A DNA stretch of 64,000 bases, taken from positions 20,297 to 84,296 of the forward strand of contig NZ_BCZS01000020.1 in assembly GCF_001598855.1 (NCBI RefSeq), given 5' to 3'. Origin of the DNA: Pluralibacter gergoviae ATCC 33028 = NBRC 105706. GTDB taxonomy: Bacteria > Pseudomonadota > Gammaproteobacteria > Enterobacterales > Enterobacteriaceae. The notes under the pieces were generated by a model that was given only the letters and a program-made list of their open reading frames with translations, had not been told where the DNA came from and did not search any database. Below are positions 52,786-61,576 of the stretch, piece after piece. The translations under genes were made by a program, and so were the position numbers. Position 1 is the first letter of the stretch. Each line of letters starts with the position of its first letter.

Positions 52786-54435
52786 TTAATAGACGAGTGA
52801 TGTCAGATGGTTAGAGTATTTTTCACTCTGAAATCGTTCAAGCTGGGTACGAATGTGTGAGGCAATATCCTCTGCGCTGGCCTGCTCTGCTGTTATCTGA
52901 AGAGTAATATTCTGAGTGCTCCGATCTGTAATCGTCCGACTGGCTTGCGGGATTACCGGCTGATATGCGCTGGTGCTGAGAGGAACAATCTCTTTCTGCA
53001 AATAGAAATTGTCCACGTAAGCATTATTATCACTTACTGGCAGGGTATCCGCGGTTTTCGACGTCTTATCTTTCAGATGCAGGTACTCAAGCACTGAGCT
53101 AAATGCATCTTTTACGCGTCTGATTGCCATCAAAGATTGAGTCATTGAATCGGCCAGTATTTTTCCAAGTTTTTCTCCACTGTCCCGAAATGCATCAAGT
53201 GTTTGCTGGGAGGATTTTACTGGAGTAATCAGATTGCTAAACCAGCCGGAGATACTTTGTAATCGTTCATCTAACCAGTTAAAAAGTGGTTTTAACGGTT
53301 CAAAAACTCCCTTGAAAAAAGTGCTTAACGGTTCCCAGTATTGACGGATAAGTAGAGCTGCTCCTGTTATGGCCGCGACGACGGCAACAACGGGCCATGA
53401 AAGTGTGCCTATTGCCAGCGCAACATCTTCAAAAATAGGTACCAGAAGCGAAGCTGTGGTCATAATCATATTAATTGCGGTGATTACCGGGGCTGTAACG
53501 GTTCCAATTACGCCAATGACGCTGGCGACAATGGTCGCTGCGGCTGCTATGTTGCTGAATATCTGCACCAGCTCCTGATTCTTTATGACCCAACTATCAA
53601 GTTTTAACAAAGACTCTGTCGCGGTTTGCACCAGTTGGCGCAAGGAATCGGCTTGAGGTGCAAGCCAGTCGGTGCTCAGCTTTTCTTTTGCAGCAACTAA
53701 TTTAGCGATATCGTCATCCAGATTCCCCGCGTTAGGTACGGTGGCTATGGGAGAATCTATTTGATTAGCGGGAATTGCTGCCGGATTTACCGAGGCGCTA
53801 TTTTTGGCATTCGCGGCAGCTCTGGGGGCAATGATCGTATTCGCAAAAGCGAATCCCCGTTCACCTCGTGATTTCACGGCTGCGGCAAGCGCAGTGCGCT
53901 GCTGGTATTGATCTTTCACTGTGCTAATCTTTTGCTTCAAGGATGTGAAACGCTTTAATTTTTCCTGCTGTTGCTCAAGATCTGCTGATGTATGCGTAAT
54001 TGATTTCTGTAGCTGCAGTTCACTTTCTGCCAGATGTTGTGTATTAATGCCTGCAGCTTTCAGCTGTAAGTTCTGGCGCTGAAGTGAAAGTTGTAAATCT
54101 GTATACTTATCCGCTAAATTCCGAACATTGCTGCGGGAAGTATTCATGGCGACAATCTGCTGTCGGGATGGTTGCGACGTAGTATTAACTGCGATTGCTC
54201 GTTCCCTGGCATTCGCTTTTGCCATATTCATCGCTTTTTGCGTCTTAATAAGTTCGCGCTGTGTGACCAGTAGTTTTTCGATTTGACCGGCCTGAGCTTG
54301 TAAAGAGGCCAGCTTCTGCTGGCTAGAGTCAACGCTGTTTTCCAGTGACTGACTTGTCATCTGAAATGTTTTAAACGGCCGTTTTATCAAATCAGCCGCC
54401 TTAAGCAGCGCCTGGAGTGTTGTGATGTTACTCAT
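52786..54435 (-). CDS. T: Phage tail tape measure protein gpT (short version)
   Basis: A 549-residue tape measure protein. The first 180 residues form a coiled coil (DSSQQKLASLQAQAGQIEKL) and a hydrophobic stretch lies at about 285-355 (ATIVASVIGVIGTVTAPVIT, WPVVAVVAAITGAALLI). Its position after E/E' and before U identifies it. P2 gpT is about 815 residues, so this form should yield a tail roughly a third shorter. ATG overlaps the E' stop region (AATGAGTAA). Confidence 0.88.
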   Translation of the reverse strand: MSNITTLQALLKAADLIKRPFKTFQMTSQSLENSVDSSQQKLASLQAQAGQIEKLLVTQRELIKTQKAMNMAKANARERAIAVNTTSQPSRQQIVAMNTSRSNVRNLADKYTDLQLSLQRQNLQLKAAGINTQHLAESELQLQKSITHTSADLEQQQEKLKRFTSLKQKISTVKDQYQQRTALAAAVKSRGERGFAFANTIIAPRAAANAKNSASVNPAAIPANQIDSPIATVPNAGNLDDDIAKLVAAKEKLSTDWLAPQADSLRQLVQTATESLLKLDSWVIKNQELVQIFSNIAAAATIVASVIGVIGTVTAPVITAINMIMTTASLLVPIFEDVALAIGTLSWPVVAVVAAITGAALLIRQYWEPLSTFFKGVFEPLKPLFNWLDERLQSISGWFSNLITPVKSSQQTLDAFRDSGEKLGKILADSMTQSLMAIRRVKDAFSSVLEYLHLKDKTSKTADTLPVSDNNAYVDNFYLQKEIVPLSTSAYQPVIPQASRTITDRSTQNITLQITAEQASAEDIASHIRTQLERFQSEKYSNHLTSLVY

Positions 54436-54547
54436 TGGTTTGCCCGCTTCGTTGTAGCGCTTTTTCGCGCCAGGCTATGAGCTCGGAGAGCCTCATGGGA
54501 TATAGGGCGGAAGGTGGCCAGTGGAAAATCACGGCAATATCCGCCAT
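54428..54547 (-). CDS. E': Phage tail protein gpE' (GpE family)
   Basis: A 39-residue reading frame too small for normal cut-offs: MADIAVIFHWPPSALYPMRL, ending WREKALQRSGQTNE. It matches the P2 GpE family (HWPP motif). In P2 it is made as the C-terminal part of a -1 frameshift fusion with gpE, probably a tail assembly chaperone for the tape measure. The frame is open back to the slippery site in E, so the fusion is possible here. Confidence 0.85.
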   Translation of the reverse strand: MADIAVIFHWPPSALYPMRLSELIAWREKALQRSGQTNE

Positions 54548-54579
54548 CAGATCATCGGCTGATAGATTGTCCGGAAACG

Positions 54580-54861
54580 TTACTGCGCCGACGTCGGCGA
54601 CAAAAAACCGACCACCTCACCTGCCAGCGCGATTAGATCGGGAAGATCGAGAGTAGCGATTTCCTGCTCAGTCAGAGACGGTGACGTAATTCGGGGCAGG
54701 ACTTTAATAAGTGCATCGACCTCAGAACCCGCGAGGGCGGCGAGACTGACGCCGCGCAGGGCCCCTGCAGTGGGTTTGATGAGTGTAATTGAATCAATGA
54801 ACTGTTCACCGCGTTTAAGTGGGGTTTCCAGAGTGACGGTATGGCCTGTGATTGTGTTCAT
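54580..54861 (-). CDS. E: Phage tail assembly chaperone gpE
   Basis: A 93-residue protein (MNTITGHTVTLETPLKRGEQ) of the P2 gpE / tail assembly chaperone family; GALRGVSLAALAGSEVDALI is typical. The start at 54861 is chosen because upstream residues belong to the E-FII junction. The 3' end contains the frameshift site for E+E'. Confidence 0.87.
   Translation of the reverse strand: MNTITGHTVTLETPLKRGEQFIDSITLIKPTAGALRGVSLAALAGSEVDALIKVLPRITSPSLTEQEIATLDLPDLIALAGEVVGFLSPTSAQ
54590..54607 (-). other. Programmed -1 frameshift site in gene E
   Basis: On the minus strand the heptamer TTTTTTG (54601-54607) lies in the E frame as T TTT TTG, the slippery sequence known from P2. It is followed by the perfect palindrome GCCGACGTCGGC, a possible stimulatory hairpin. 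After a -1 slip the frame continues GTC GCC GAC ... with no stop into E'. Confidence 0.75.
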
Positions 54862-54919
54862 ATATTTCCTGTGCTTATTATTGACGAGCCGGCCAGCAGC
54901 TATGCTGGCCGGGAACAGA

Positions 54920-55438
54920 TTACAGTCCGATGTTGCGGCGGTGCTGTTCGAGACGGTCAACGCCGTTGATCTTCTCGATCATGTTGACGGTGTCGATCTC
55001 CACCAGCTCTTTGCCGTCGATGGTCAGCTTGAAGTAGGTGCAGACCACTGAGATTTTCGCCTCGGTGTCTTCACCCGGCTTGTTTTCGCCGGTATCGATC
55101 TCTTTCTGGCGGCCGCGCATCACGACTTCAACAGCGCTGGTATCGCCGGTGTCGTCGCGCTGGTAGGAGCCGGCGAAGCGGATCGGCACGCCGTCGATGC
55201 TGGTGGCGGCGTACATCTCCCAGATGACGGAGTCCGGGAAACCGCCGAGGGACCACTCCATGGACAGGGCATCGTCATCGAGACCCATATCAATCGGCGC
55301 GCTGCCGTTCATGCCGGCCCCGCGGTAGTTCTCAATTTTGCGGGTGAGCTTCGGCAGCGTGATGGATTTTGCGACCCCCTGGTAGCTGTAACCATTGAGG
55401 AACACGTTCATTAATTTCAATTTACGCGGCATTGCCAT
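54920..55438 (-). CDS. FII: Phage major tail tube protein FII
   Basis: A 172-residue protein with P2 FII start MAMPRKLKLMNVFLNGYSYQ and the same length as P2 FII. It forms the inner tube pushed through the target envelope by sheath contraction. GC-rich core-like coding. 12 bases after FI. Confidence 0.95.
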   Translation of the reverse strand: MAMPRKLKLMNVFLNGYSYQGVAKSITLPKLTRKIENYRGAGMNGSAPIDMGLDDDALSMEWSLGGFPDSVIWEMYAATSIDGVPIRFAGSYQRDDTGDTSAVEVVMRGRQKEIDTGENKPGEDTEAKISVVCTYFKLTIDGKELVEIDTVNMIEKINGVDRLEQHRRNIGL

Positions 55439-55450
55439 GGATCAGGTTCC

Positions 55451-56641
55451 TTATTTGCTGTTGACCGAAGAGGCCAGGTTCGCCAGGTACTTATCGGTGA
55501 TGCGCTGGCGCAGGGTCAGATTTTCCAGAGGCGGAACCGGGGTATAGTCGTAGTCGATATACAGCTTGCCGGCCTTCAGGGTCTCCGCATCGTTCGCGTC
55601 CTCATCGAACCAGCAACTGGCGTCGATGATGTAGCCGTTGGTTTTCAGCTCGCGGAACTTAGCGTTAATACCGTCGATAATGTCGCGGATAAGCGTGGCA
55701 GTAACCGGCTTATCGACCGCCCACATGTGGCCTTCGGCCATGGTGTCGGCCACGATCTGCGCGGTGCGGGTGTAGTTTTCAAACTGGAATAGCGGGTCAT
55801 CGGCACAGGTGCGGTTGCCCCAGAAGCGGAAGCCATCTTTGCGCACGAGGGTCGTTACGCCCGCTTCGTTCAGCAGATCGGCATCGGTACCGGACGCCTG
55901 CAGATCCCAGAAGACCGAGGCGGTCATGCCGGTTACGCCGTTGACGCCGACGTTGGACAGGGTTTTGTGCCAGCCGACGGTCTGATCGATGTAGGCGCGC
56001 AGGCCCATCGCACGAGCGGTAGCATAAGCCTGGCTGCTGGTGTTGTTAACCGTGTCCCAGCTCAGGAAATCCGGCCAAATCAGCATCAGTTCGCGCTGGC
56101 TGAAGTTTTTGCGGTAGTCGATGGCGTCGGAAACGGTTTTACATTCCCAGCCGCCAATATAGCCGAAGGCGCGCAGCTGCTGGCAAATGGCGGCCAGCGC
56201 CGTCGCCACTTCCTGGCTATCGAGCCCCGGTACGCCGAGGATGCGCGGCTTAACGCCGGTGACGGCTTCTGCACTGAGCAGGGCCTTCATGCCGGTATAG
56301 TTGCCGCTGGCATCGGTAGTGCCGATGATGTTCGAGATGGTCTGGGCCTTCGCCGCTTCTTCGTCATCACCTTTACCTTCTTCGACGCGAACCACGACGG
56401 TAACGGGTTTCGCCTGGTCGGCAATAGCCTGCAGAGAAGGGGCGAGGGTGCCCTTGGTGCCCGCTTTACCGATCGCGCTCTGCACGTTGGTGATCAGGAC
56501 CGGTACGTTGAGGGGAAACATTTCTGCATCGGCGTCGCTGCCGGTACAGACCATGCCGATAACGGCGGTTGATACAGTTGAAATGACGCGGGTGCCGTCG
56601 TTAACTTCGACAACCTGTACGCCGTGGTGGTAGTCACTCAT
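55451..56641 (-). CDS. FI: Phage major tail sheath protein FI
   Basis: A 396-residue contractile sheath protein, the length of P2 FI. MSDYHHGVQVVEVNDGTRVI and VGWHKTLSNVGVNGVTGMTA are typical, and the C-terminal region ends NLTLRQRITDKYLANLASSV. It is the first gene of the FI-FII-E-T-U-D transcript. Confidence 0.95.
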   Translation of the reverse strand: MSDYHHGVQVVEVNDGTRVISTVSTAVIGMVCTGSDADAEMFPLNVPVLITNVQSAIGKAGTKGTLAPSLQAIADQAKPVTVVVRVEEGKGDDEEAAKAQTISNIIGTTDASGNYTGMKALLSAEAVTGVKPRILGVPGLDSQEVATALAAICQQLRAFGYIGGWECKTVSDAIDYRKNFSQRELMLIWPDFLSWDTVNNTSSQAYATARAMGLRAYIDQTVGWHKTLSNVGVNGVTGMTASVFWDLQASGTDADLLNEAGVTTLVRKDGFRFWGNRTCADDPLFQFENYTRTAQIVADTMAEGHMWAVDKPVTATLIRDIIDGINAKFRELKTNGYIIDASCWFDEDANDAETLKAGKLYIDYDYTPVPPLENLTLRQRITDKYLANLASSVNSK

Positions 56642-56711
56642 CCAATTTACTCCGTGGTGTTGGGGTGAGTGCTATTTTCCTTTTTTTTGCGGGTTGGGCT
56701 ATTTGTTGGGG

Positions 56712-56731
56712 TTGGGGGAGAGATGGCACAA
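56712..56731 (-). promoter_or_regulatory. Ogr-type activator site before FI (candidate)
   Basis: On the minus strand TTGT, 12 bases and CCAA resemble the P2 Ogr/Delta site TTGT-N12-ACAA, 71-90 bases before the FI start. GTTGTGCC at its left end recurs before gene X (CTGTTGTGCC) and before V (CTGTTGTGTA). Confidence 0.4.
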
Positions 56732-56952
56732 CGTAGGGGGGTATTTATCTTATTAATTTTAATGACTTCAATGAAATGAGTTAAAAAAGATGGGGGGATA
56801 TTGAAATTATTTTTATATAACCATTAATTAGTAGGGAATGCTGCATGTATGATCTGGATGGCAGGAATGCGCATAATTTATTTTATATGGAATAACGCCC
56901 GATAGAAATCATCGGGCATCATAGTTTTGAGGTGTCTTAATGATGAGCGCTG
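56732..56952. other. AT-rich gap between the fibre assembly gene and FI
   Basis: A low-GC stretch beyond the FI promoter region, directly after the fibre genes. It contains a dyad GCCCGAT...ATCGGGC (56897-56917) that may terminate the fibre transcript weakly. No gene is recognised; it looks like the seam left by exchange of the fibre cassette. Confidence 0.4.
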
Positions 56953-57369
56953 TTAAATGTTTGGTTTAGTCGGCCAGTTGATGTTCGGTGTTGTACTAAT
57001 ATTCACTCGATTCAGAAGAACCCTATACTTTTTCCATGTTAGCAACTGTTCTCTTTCACCATCTGTTGCAATATCAAGATCCATTGCATCCTGTAAGGGC
57101 AATATGATTGAGTTAACTTCAGCCATTAGTTGATTTTTCATTTTCCTTGCTTTTTCTATCAGATTTTCCTGAGAAGGTGCTGGAGGATCTGATAGAACTG
57201 GATAACCATGGTTATCATATGTTATGATTTTTCCTTTGGATTGACCTGATAATAATTTCCTGTGCTCTTCATCAGTAATTTGAACTGCATTATCAGGCCA
57301 TTGTGTATAATCATGTCGCATTGAGTCATGATAAAATCCACCAGTTTTTTTACTATAAAAATAACCCAT
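56953..57369 (-). CDS. Tail fibre assembly protein (P2 gpG / Tfa-like)
   Basis: A 138-residue protein with the Tfa pattern: N-terminal FYSKKTGGFYHDSM, ITDEEHRKLLSGQSKGKIIT, and a helix ENLIEKARKMKNQLMAEVN near the end of the family domain. These chaperones fold the receptor-binding tip of their own fibre. AT-rich and adjacent to gene H, as usual for exchangeable fibre cassettes. Confidence 0.85.
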   Translation of the reverse strand: MGYFYSKKTGGFYHDSMRHDYTQWPDNAVQITDEEHRKLLSGQSKGKIITYDNHGYPVLSDPPAPSQENLIEKARKMKNQLMAEVNSIILPLQDAMDLDIATDGEREQLLTWKKYRVLLNRVNISTTPNINWPTKPNI

Positions 57370-57381
57370 TATTATCTCTCC

Positions 57382-59073
57382 TTACCAGCCAATAGCAATC
57401 CAGTCGGCGCCAATTTCTTCTTTGTAGACATGGGCAGTAAAACCCCATTGGTCTCTTCCGGTAGCACTAATGTTTGATGTGCTATCTGCACCATGATAAG
57501 AATTGTTCTGGCTTAAACATACTGCAGCGCAGGCGTTTGGAAAACCGATTGGGAAATTAACTCGAAGATCGTCTCCTGTTCCAACGCTTCCAAACTGAAT
57601 AATTAAACCGGTGCTTGCGCATTTCCACCAACCGGGCCATCCCATCCCAGCAGTTGATACTTTGGAGAATGTTCCGTTTACATAATCCCATGTGGCTCTA
57701 TTATTGATATCATTATCTCTGGCAGTAAGATTTACTTGAATTGCATCCCATAGCCACTGTCCGGAGGGATTCCATCTGGTTCCCCAAATGTTTCCGTCAG
57801 TAGTCATATAAGCATTTCCAGAATAAACTGCATTTGTAGAGTGAATATCACCGTGTACGGTAATCCATTCAGGATGAATCTCTGTAATTTTAATTCCATT
57901 AGCGACTAGATAAAAGGCTCCATCTTCCTCTTGTTGAATACCAGTATCATTATCTCCAAGAGTAATTGAGCTTCCGGACAAAATATTTTCAGTATTAACA
58001 CCAAAGGATGATGTTTGTGGCAAGTTTAGCTTGCCGGTCATTGTGTCACCGGCTTTGCTCACTGCTCCTACATCAGTGGCGGTGGGAATATTAGCTGAGT
58101 TATAATCAATGACCCAGGATACCTCAGTTGAAGGGCCTTTTGTCCAGTTTTGCCGATATGCAATTTCACCATGATGTGAATAATAGTGTTGAAGCCAAGT
58201 GTCTCCCTCTATTTTAACAAATAAAAATCCAAAGGCATATAAAGCATCACCATTTTTGTTTTTCGGAAAGTCTGAGATGGTATCACTTTTTGTTACGGCA
58301 ACCTGCCACCAGCCTGATTGATTTGCTGCGGCCATAGTCATTCCATCTTTAATCTGTCCCCGAATTTTAATGGGAAAGGCGCCTAAATCATCTGGCGATA
58401 AAGTAATGTCAGTAGACAGAGGGTGTCCGTTGATTTTACGCGTAGAGGGTACTCTTCCATTAGCATTAGTATTTACGGCCTTTACGGCCTTGGGCGTAGC
58501 AGCCAACGATTCCGAATCACTATCTGTAGCACTGCTCAGTTGAGTAAACCCTTTCTCCTTAAGCGTTGCATCCGGATGACGTCGTGACTTTTCATGCTCT
58601 GCAATTTTGTCATCAACATAATCCTGAGAAGCCATCACAGTGGTTGAGTCAATTGTGAGATCGACAGAAGCAATATCTGAAAGCATAATAACCATGCGCA
58701 CTGTTTGCGCCCGGCCTGAGCCCTCTTCAAGCTTTGGTTTGTAGCTTTCAGCCATGTTTCCGACAGCCAGTAGGGTTCCTGCATCATCATAAATCCCCAT
58801 TTCTCGCATCCAGAACCCTCCCGTTTCAGGTGGAATGATCAGTTCTGCGATAACGTAGTTTTTATGCTGATTATCCTGACTGATTTTATTCAAAGCATGG
58901 CGCCAGACTTCCTTCACCAGCTTTGTTTGATTGGCATCGGGTTCAGGTAGTTTGCCATTACCATCGCCAACGGCCATCTCAGTAATATTGACTTTCTTGC
59001 CACCGGAAGTTAGCGCTGCAGCAAACTTTTCTGCACCGGCTTTAGTTACAATTGTTCTAAATTTCGTTGCCAT
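57382..59073 (-). CDS. H: Tail fibre protein (P2 gpH-like)
   Basis: A 563-residue fibre. The N-terminal part (MATKFRTIVTKAGAEKFAAA, to about 160) is the conserved collar fibre domain that attaches to the baseplate; a short collagen-like/fibre repeat LSSATDSDSESLAATPKAVK follows. The C-terminal 300 residues are variable and end in a gp53-like tip (LIIQFGSVGTG; FPNACAAVCLSQNN; ending DWIAIGW). The tip decides the target receptor. GC falls clearly in the C-terminal half, a sign of exchange. Confidence 0.88.
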   Translation of the reverse strand: MATKFRTIVTKAGAEKFAAALTSGGKKVNITEMAVGDGNGKLPEPDANQTKLVKEVWRHALNKISQDNQHKNYVIAELIIPPETGGFWMREMGIYDDAGTLLAVGNMAESYKPKLEEGSGRAQTVRMVIMLSDIASVDLTIDSTTVMASQDYVDDKIAEHEKSRRHPDATLKEKGFTQLSSATDSDSESLAATPKAVKAVNTNANGRVPSTRKINGHPLSTDITLSPDDLGAFPIKIRGQIKDGMTMAAANQSGWWQVAVTKSDTISDFPKNKNGDALYAFGFLFVKIEGDTWLQHYYSHHGEIAYRQNWTKGPSTEVSWVIDYNSANIPTATDVGAVSKAGDTMTGKLNLPQTSSFGVNTENILSGSSITLGDNDTGIQQEEDGAFYLVANGIKITEIHPEWITVHGDIHSTNAVYSGNAYMTTDGNIWGTRWNPSGQWLWDAIQVNLTARDNDINNRATWDYVNGTFSKVSTAGMGWPGWWKCASTGLIIQFGSVGTGDDLRVNFPIGFPNACAAVCLSQNNSYHGADSTSNISATGRDQWGFTAHVYKEEIGADWIAIGW

Positions 59074-59084
59074 ATTTATCTCAC

Positions 59085-59615
59085 TTAACCTGGGTAAACA
59101 GTGATGATGTTACCGTCGTAATTCAGGGCACCGGTGTATAAGAAACCGGTGACATCCTGGATAATATTAAGACCAATTAAATGTCTGCTTGCAGGTTTAG
59201 CATCAGCAATAACCCGCTCCATCTCCTGATACATCTCTTCACTAATGCCAGTGTCGAGGACGCCGATATCAAGACGAAATGTGCCCGCAGGATCGTCAGT
59301 TTCCCACCACTCTGTAACTTTGAGCAGATAACCTAAAGGTTCAACAACACGTCTAATTGCTCCAATAGTGCCTTTGTGGCTATGGATAAAAAACGCATTA
59401 CGGATCACTTCACGCTTCGTTTCTGTTGGCCAGTTTTCATCCCACCGGTCAACGGAGAACGCCCATGCAAGCCAGGGTAAAAGTTCGTCAGGGCATGTTT
59501 GCGGATCCCACAGCTGGCGTAAGGGAACCGGGATCGTTTCTATCCCGGCAGCCGCTTGAGTAGCAGCTATCTCTAATGATGACGACCCAACGGGTAAGAG
59601 GCGAGATTCACTCAT
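59085..59615 (-). CDS. I: Baseplate wedge / tail protein gpI
   Basis: A 176-residue protein matching P2 gpI in length and the QLWDPQTCPDELLPWLAWAF motif. It is a baseplate part that links J to the fibre. The ATG at 59615 is used, overlapping the end of J by eight bases. Confidence 0.93.
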   Translation of the reverse strand: MSESRLLPVGSSSLEIAATQAAAGIETIPVPLRQLWDPQTCPDELLPWLAWAFSVDRWDENWPTETKREVIRNAFFIHSHKGTIGAIRRVVEPLGYLLKVTEWWETDDPAGTFRLDIGVLDTGISEEMYQEMERVIADAKPASRHLIGLNIIQDVTGFLYTGALNYDGNIITVYPG

Positions 59616-60516
59616 CCGAGCCCCCATTCGCTATCTTGTAGTCGGTACACCAGGATGCCTGTGAACTATCCAGCACGATATCCTTTTCCGGGGCCGTCAG
59701 TTCTACGCGTTGAACTCCCTCTACATGCAGTGCGGCATAGATTGCTGATTTGCGGATATCTCGGCCAAGTCGGTGCTGCGAATTGATATAGGCTTTCAGC
59801 TGAGCCTCTGCTGTTTTACGGATCGGTTCTGCTTCCGGACCGGGATAGAAGTAGAGAGTGGCATCAATTGTGTACGGCACTATTTTTGCGCTTTGTACTG
59901 TTACCCGATCAGCCACGGGGCGAACATTTTCTTCATTGAGCGCCTTCTCGACGATATTCAGTAGCTCTTTGCTGGCGGTACCATCGCCGTCGCGTGCCAG
60001 TACGCTTATCGTAATATTGGCGGGCTCAGGGCTAATGACAGATATGTCTGCTACTCGACCATCAGCGCTACGGCCATGATATTCATAGGAGCCTGTTGGC
60101 CCGGCTACGCTCAGACTTTCAAACGCCTGCTGTGCCCGCAGGCGAAGATCCGTATCGGACTCCATCACCGGCGGCGTAGGCGGAATGGTGGTATCGTCGC
60201 CCGGCGCGATAGTCAGCCGTTCGGTATTGTTGTTGGCCGCCATCACATCGAGATCGCTTCCCTGCGCATAGGCCAGCATCACCGCCCGGGCGGCTTCGTT
60301 AACCCGCTGGCGCAGCAGGACTTCGCGATAGGCGTTCTCTTCCAGAAACTTGGTCAGAGGCTCAGACTCCAGCGCCAGCGTGCGGCTTACCGCCTCCTGC
60401 TGGTCCTCCGGCAGCAGAGAGATGAGCCGGGCTTTACGTTCGGCAAGAATGTTTTCATAGTCCAGCTCCTCGACCACATCGGGGGAGGGCAGCTGGCTCA
60501 GGTCAATAATCGGCAT
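59608..60516 (-). CDS. J: Baseplate assembly protein gpJ
   Basis: A 302-residue baseplate wedge protein (MPIIDLSQLPSPDVVEELDY), the same length as P2 gpJ. The family core NEAARAVMLAYAQGSDLDVM is intact. Three bases after W. Confidence 0.94.
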   Translation of the reverse strand: MPIIDLSQLPSPDVVEELDYENILAERKARLISLLPEDQQEAVSRTLALESEPLTKFLEENAYREVLLRQRVNEAARAVMLAYAQGSDLDVMAANNNTERLTIAPGDDTTIPPTPPVMESDTDLRLRAQQAFESLSVAGPTGSYEYHGRSADGRVADISVISPEPANITISVLARDGDGTASKELLNIVEKALNEENVRPVADRVTVQSAKIVPYTIDATLYFYPGPEAEPIRKTAEAQLKAYINSQHRLGRDIRKSAIYAALHVEGVQRVELTAPEKDIVLDSSQASWCTDYKIANGGSDE

Positions 60517-60519
60517 GAT

Positions 60520-60867
60520 TTAACTCACTGAAAGGGTTAATGAAAGGGATTCGCCGCTGCTGCGCAGCTCGCCTTCGAGATTGACGACCATCTGGCCGTT
60601 AAACTGACGTTCTGTTGTTACGGCGCTGAGCTGGACGCGCGGCTCCCACTGGAGAACGGCCATATAGCAGGCGACCATGATCTGTAGCTCCAGCGCGGGG
60701 GTTTGCGGCTGGTCAATCATTGCCGACAGCAGCGAGCCATACTGGCGGCGCATCACCCGCGACCCCACCGGCGTGCGTAAAATGTCGCTGAGGCTCTGTC
60801 GGATATGATCCGTGTCGGTCAGTGAACGGCCGCTGCTGCGGTTCATGCCGAGATAGCGAATGCTCAT
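60520..60867 (-). CDS. W: Baseplate assembly protein gpW
   Basis: A 115-residue gp25-like wedge protein (MSIRYLGMNRSSGRSLTDTD; PVGSRVMRRQYGSLLSAMID with the gp25 EPR-like motif WEPRVQLSAV). It starts sheath assembly in contractile tails. It overlaps V by four bases. Confidence 0.94.
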   Translation of the reverse strand: MSIRYLGMNRSSGRSLTDTDHIRQSLSDILRTPVGSRVMRRQYGSLLSAMIDQPQTPALELQIMVACYMAVLQWEPRVQLSAVTTERQFNGQMVVNLEGELRSSGESLSLTLSVS

Positions 60868-61499
60868 AGTGGTGCTCCTGTTTTGCCGCCGCTGTCGCCC
60901 GGATGGAGGTGGGTGTGCAGGACCTTACCGTTGGACGACAGCGCGCCGCCTTCGTGGGTTATGTTCCCCTGCATCGTACCGCCCTGCTGAACCTCCAGCG
61001 TGGCAGTGATTAGCTTGTGGGTGCAGACCACCTCGGGCGCGTCCAGCGTGATGCGGCTGCTGGCGTTGACGGTGACCTGTGGGACCGTCACCGTGACGGA
61101 TTCGGAGGCGGCGATCTGCGCGGTTTTAATACCTGATACCGCGAGCGCGCCGGTCTCCGGCTCGTATTCAAAAACGGCGCCGTCGGGAAAGACGATGCGG
61201 TGCGCGTTTGCGGAGGCCGACGGCGCCGGGGCGTCATCAGAGAAGATACCCGGCAGGATAAATGCCGTATCCAGCTCGCCGCCGATGGCCAGCAGCAGCA
61301 CCTGCTCGCCGATGGAGGGTGCCCACCAGCTGCGGGCTTTTCCCGCCCGCTGGGTCAGCCACGGGAGCCAGTCGGTCAGCAGGCCGCCGCTCTGCACCCG
61401 GCAGCGGCCGCGCTGCAGGTCAATTTCGCTGATGACGCCGATGCGGATAACGTTGCGCATCAGGCGGCTAAGGTCGTAAATGTTGTCGTATATATTCAT
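60864..61499 (-). CDS. V: Baseplate spike protein gpV
   Basis: A 211-residue central spike. The OB-fold region (GRCRVQSGGLLTDWLPWLTQ; WWAPSIGEQVLLLAIGGELD) is followed by a beta-helix spike and the iron-binding apex HTHLHPGDSGGKTGAPL, as in P2 gpV. The tip first pierces the outer membrane. It is the first gene of the V-W-J-I-H-G group. Confidence 0.95.
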   Translation of the reverse strand: MNIYDNIYDLSRLMRNVIRIGVISEIDLQRGRCRVQSGGLLTDWLPWLTQRAGKARSWWAPSIGEQVLLLAIGGELDTAFILPGIFSDDAPAPSASANAHRIVFPDGAVFEYEPETGALAVSGIKTAQIAASESVTVTVPQVTVNASSRITLDAPEVVCTHKLITATLEVQQGGTMQGNITHEGGALSSNGKVLHTHLHPGDSGGKTGAPL

Positions 61500-61544
61500 A
61501 GGAGAAGGATGCCGTTGAGGGGTTGTCGTCGCAATCAGATGCCA

Positions 61545-61564
61545 TTCGCCGGTCGGCTACACAA
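61545..61564 (-). promoter_or_regulatory. Ogr-type site before V (candidate)
   Basis: On the minus strand TTGT, 12 bases and CGAA resemble the Ogr/Delta dyad. It is only 46-65 bases before the V start, closer than the usual centre near -55 from transcription start would allow, so confidence is low. Confidence 0.28.
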
Positions 61565-61576
61565 CAGTCGGGGCAG

